This document shows positions 62,152 through 64,000 of a stretch of 64,000 nucleotides of DNA, piece by piece. The stretch comes from Streptomyces sp. NBC_01549 (lineage in GTDB: Bacteria > Actinomycetota > Actinomycetes > Streptomycetales > Streptomycetaceae). The notes under the pieces are model-generated. The model was not told where the DNA came from, did not search any database, and saw only the letters and a list, made by a program, of their open reading frames with translations. The first letter of the stretch is position 1. Each line of letters begins with the position of its first letter. Both the position numbers and the translations under genes were made by a program. Where the stretch lies: contig NZ_JAPEPW010000002.1 in the NCBI RefSeq assembly GCF_026339955.1, positions 434,001 through 498,000 of the forward strand, in the 5' to 3' direction.

Positions 62152-62367
62152 TGCCGGCGTCGGCTTCCGCCCGGCGGGCTACACTGCGCGGCCATGAATA
62201 CCGGGACGGCATTGCGCCACACACAGATTGGTGACCCGGTGCTCTTCTGAGCGCCGTACGGGCCGGTGCGGGCCCGCTGTTCGATCGAGGATCTTGCGTT
62301 GCTGCGCGGGCTCCTCCTCCGTCGTGTTGATCACAGGCTCGACACATCAACCACGACAGGAGAGTTC

Positions 62368-63102
62368 ATGCCCACCAAGACGCTGCGGATTCCCACCACG
62401 GACGGCCAGGCCGACGCCTTCGCGGCCTTCCCCGACCACGGCGAGCCGCACCCCGGGGTGCTGATGTACGCGGACGGCTTCGGCATCCGGCCTGTGCTGC
62501 GGGAGATGGCCCGCGAACTAGCCGAGCACGGGTACTACGTACTCGTCCCCAACCTCTTCTACCGGCACGGCCCGGCACCGCTGATCGAACTTCCCGAGCA
62601 CATCGGAGCAGAGGCCCGGCCCGCGCTCATGGCCCAGCTGATGCCGTTGATCGCGGCGCACACCGCCGAACGCGTACGGCGTGACGCCGACGCCTACCTC
62701 GGGTTCCTCACCACCCAGCCCGAGGTCGCCGCCGGACCGGTCGCGGTGACCGGCTACTGCATAGGCGGACTCCTGGCGATGCGCACCGCCGCGGCCCACC
62801 CCGGTCAGGTGGCCGCCGTCGCCGCATTCCACGGTCCCGTGGGCGCGGACGGGCCCGACACCCTCGCCGAGATCACCGCCCAGGTCCACTTCGGCCACGC
62901 CGAGAGCGACCTGACGCCCGAGGCCCTGAGCGAGCTCAACCGGGCCCTGGACGCCGCGAAGGTCGACTACACCTCCGAGATCTACCCCGGCACCGTCCAC
63001 GGGTTCACCATGTCCGACACCGACGCCTTCGACCCCGCCGGACTGCAGCGCCACTGGGACCGCCTGCTCCCCCTCCTCGACCGCACACTGACCAACAGCT
63101 GA
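62368..63102 (+). CDS. dienelactone hydrolase family protein
   Basis: The 244-residue alpha/beta-hydrolase has the Cys nucleophile in VTGYCIGGLLAM (~residue 131), the acid Asp in ESDLTPEA and the catalytic His in GTVHGFTM, the DLH triad. AGGAGAG precedes the ATG. DLH opens dienelactones in chlorocatechol-type degradation; relatives of this length act on many lactones and esters. No ring-cleavage gene is nearby, so the substrate is open. Confidence 0.92.
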   Translation: MPTKTLRIPTTDGQADAFAAFPDHGEPHPGVLMYADGFGIRPVLREMARELAEHGYYVLVPNLFYRHGPAPLIELPEHIGAEARPALMAQLMPLIAAHTAERVRRDADAYLGFLTTQPEVAAGPVAVTGYCIGGLLAMRTAAAHPGQVAAVAAFHGPVGADGPDTLAEITAQVHFGHAESDLTPEALSELNRALDAAKVDYTSEIYPGTVHGFTMSDTDAFDPAGLQRHWDRLLPLLDRTLTNS

Positions 63103-63227
63103 GGCTCCGGCTCGGAAACCAAACCTGAAGTACACGGCCGCGACCAGCGGACGGCTCGTCGGCGCCGGGGCGTCCTGGTCCGACCCCGGCGTGGCGAACT
63201 GACACGTCTCGGTAGGATCTCTTGGTC

Positions 63228-63899
63228 ATGGACGTGATCGCGGGAAACGAGATGGTCGCCATCCCGCCTGGGCAGGTAACGCTGTCGGACCGGCGGACGC
63301 AGCGCAGTTGGTCGGTCGAGCTTGCGCCCTACCAGCTCGCGGCATTTCCGGTCACCCAGGCGTTGTACGCACAGATCACCGGCCGGCGGCCGAGTACCGC
63401 CCACGGGGACCAGTTGCCCGTCGAGAGCGTTTCCTGGTGGGACGCGGCACAGTTCTGCAACTCCCTGTCCCTGCACGACGGGTTCACGCCCGCCTACCAC
63501 CTCCCTGCCGACAGCGAAGGCATCGAGTGGGACGCATCCGCCGACGGGTACCGGCTGCCGACCGAAGCCGAGTGGGAGCACGCCTGCCGTGCCGGTACGA
63601 CCGGGCCGCGGTACGCGCCGCTCGACGAGATCGCCTGGTACCGCGGCAACTCGCACGAGCGCGTCCACGCCGTGGGCGGCAAACACCCCAACCCGTGGGG
63701 TCTTTACGACATGCTCGGCAACATCTGGGACTGGTGCTGGGACGTCTACGACGCCGAGGTCTACGGCACCTACCGGGTGCTCCGCGGCGGTGGCTGGTTC
63801 GATGAGCACTGGAGTTGCCGGGCCTCCGCTCGGCGCCGCAGCCACCCGACATTCCAGGTCGACGACGTAGGGTTCCGCATCGCGCGCTCCAACGTGTGA
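63228..63899 (+). CDS. SUMF1/formylglycine-generating-enzyme-fold protein, probably not an FGE
   Basis: The 223-residue protein shows the fold marks AFPVTQALYAQITG, PVESVSWWDAAQFCNSLS, YRLPTEAEWEHACRAGT, NPWGLYDMLGNIWDWCWD, YRVLRGGGWF. True FGE needs two active Cys about five residues apart after RGGSW; here RGGGWFDEHWSCRASARR keeps only one, so sulfatase activation is unlikely. It may be one of the enzyme-modifying or ligand-binding relatives. ATG 63228 (TTG at 63222 is possible) is chosen. Confidence 0.88.
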   Translation: MDVIAGNEMVAIPPGQVTLSDRRTQRSWSVELAPYQLAAFPVTQALYAQITGRRPSTAHGDQLPVESVSWWDAAQFCNSLSLHDGFTPAYHLPADSEGIEWDASADGYRLPTEAEWEHACRAGTTGPRYAPLDEIAWYRGNSHERVHAVGGKHPNPWGLYDMLGNIWDWCWDVYDAEVYGTYRVLRGGGWFDEHWSCRASARRRSHPTFQVDDVGFRIARSNV

Positions 63900-64000
63900 C
63901 GCCCGGTTTCCGCGCGTCGTCGAACGTGACGTCCGCCACCGCCGACGGACGGCGCACCTCTTTCCCGCACAGGGGACAACCACGCCGCTTCGTCGGCTGT
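63900..64000. other. window end, possible minus-strand zinc-ribbon frame
   Basis: Reading minus from the edge, KRRGCPLCGKEVRRPSAVAD has a CPxC form as in zinc ribbons, but the frame continues without a stop into the SUMF1 gene's shadow. I do not call a gene. Confidence 0.25.

Overview
The window looks like a piece of a Streptomyces (or very close actinomycete) chromosome. Base composition is strongly GC-rich, codon third positions are almost always G/C, GTG and TTG starts are common, and many families are typical of the genus (GylR/GlpK glycerol locus, CbtB under a cobalamin riboswitch, SigB-type sigma factor beside a MEDS-ATPase protein, class-E-type LAxTG surface protein). There is no rRNA, canonical tRNA, CRISPR array or phage structural block. 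The mix of decayed genes, insertion sequences and single-copy specialised functions suggests an accessory part of the chromosome, probably outside the conserved core.

Layout. 1-5.4 kb: truncated membrane protein, MarR regulator with a perfect palindromic operator and its DHA2-type MFS exporter, a GNAT protein and a collapsed glycoside hydrolase family 2 gene. 5.4-9.6 kb: a candidate small RNA with a tRNA-like fold and its own terminator, a secreted polysaccharide deacetylase, a rearranged and dead xylFGH xylose transporter, and a ricin-lectin scrap. 9.7-14.9 kb: LAxTG-anchored DUF1996 surface protein, glycerol kinase with its IclR/GylR-type regulator, and a small ATPase of the anti-sigma type.

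15.0-24.0 kb is the most interesting part: a compact biosynthetic cluster. SbnA- and SbnB-type enzymes should make L-2,3-diaminopropionate (Dap). A separate adenylation-thiolation protein should activate an amino acid. A second protein has a carrier domain followed by six membrane segments and three tandem catalytic-like domains, the layout of epsilon-poly-L-lysine synthetase with its adenylation domain removed. A SyrP/TauD-type iron oxygenase completes the operon. Together they predict a membrane-made poly- or oligo-diaminopropionate, possibly oxidised, from a synthetase split over two polypeptides. sbnA is divergent from the four-gene operon, and two promoter-like boxes sharing one sequence face each other between them. 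A MITE-like element sits exactly on the sbnA stop codon.

24.1-31 kb: an arsR/arsC arsenate locus split by an IS1380-family element, a Ppx/GppA phosphatase, CbtB with a cobalamin riboswitch and a degenerate histidine phosphatase, and a VOC protein. 30-38.3 kb: a LacI-controlled arabinoside-use locus (GH127 beta-L-arabinofuranosidase, sugar ABC importer without its ATPase, secreted clan-A-like glycosidase with ricin-type lectin). 38.7-41.5 kb: acyltransferase-3, cytochrome P450, and a FecCD permease stub. 41.7-46.7 kb: methylmalonyl-CoA mutase small and large subunits with the MeaB G-protein chaperone. 46.8-54 kb: solitary CoxM-type FAD domain, GNAT, DMT transporter, a frameshifted Spherulin4 gene, FUSC transporter, cysteine-desulfurase-like enzyme. 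54-59 kb: stress sigma factor and MEDS-ATPase regulator, EF-G paralogue. 59.5-64 kb: DJ-1/PfpI protein, a secreted Cys-rich protein, a small membrane protein, dienelactone hydrolase, and a SUMF1-fold protein lacking one catalytic cysteine.

All functional calls come from reading the sequence against known family motifs; no database search or structure prediction was run.
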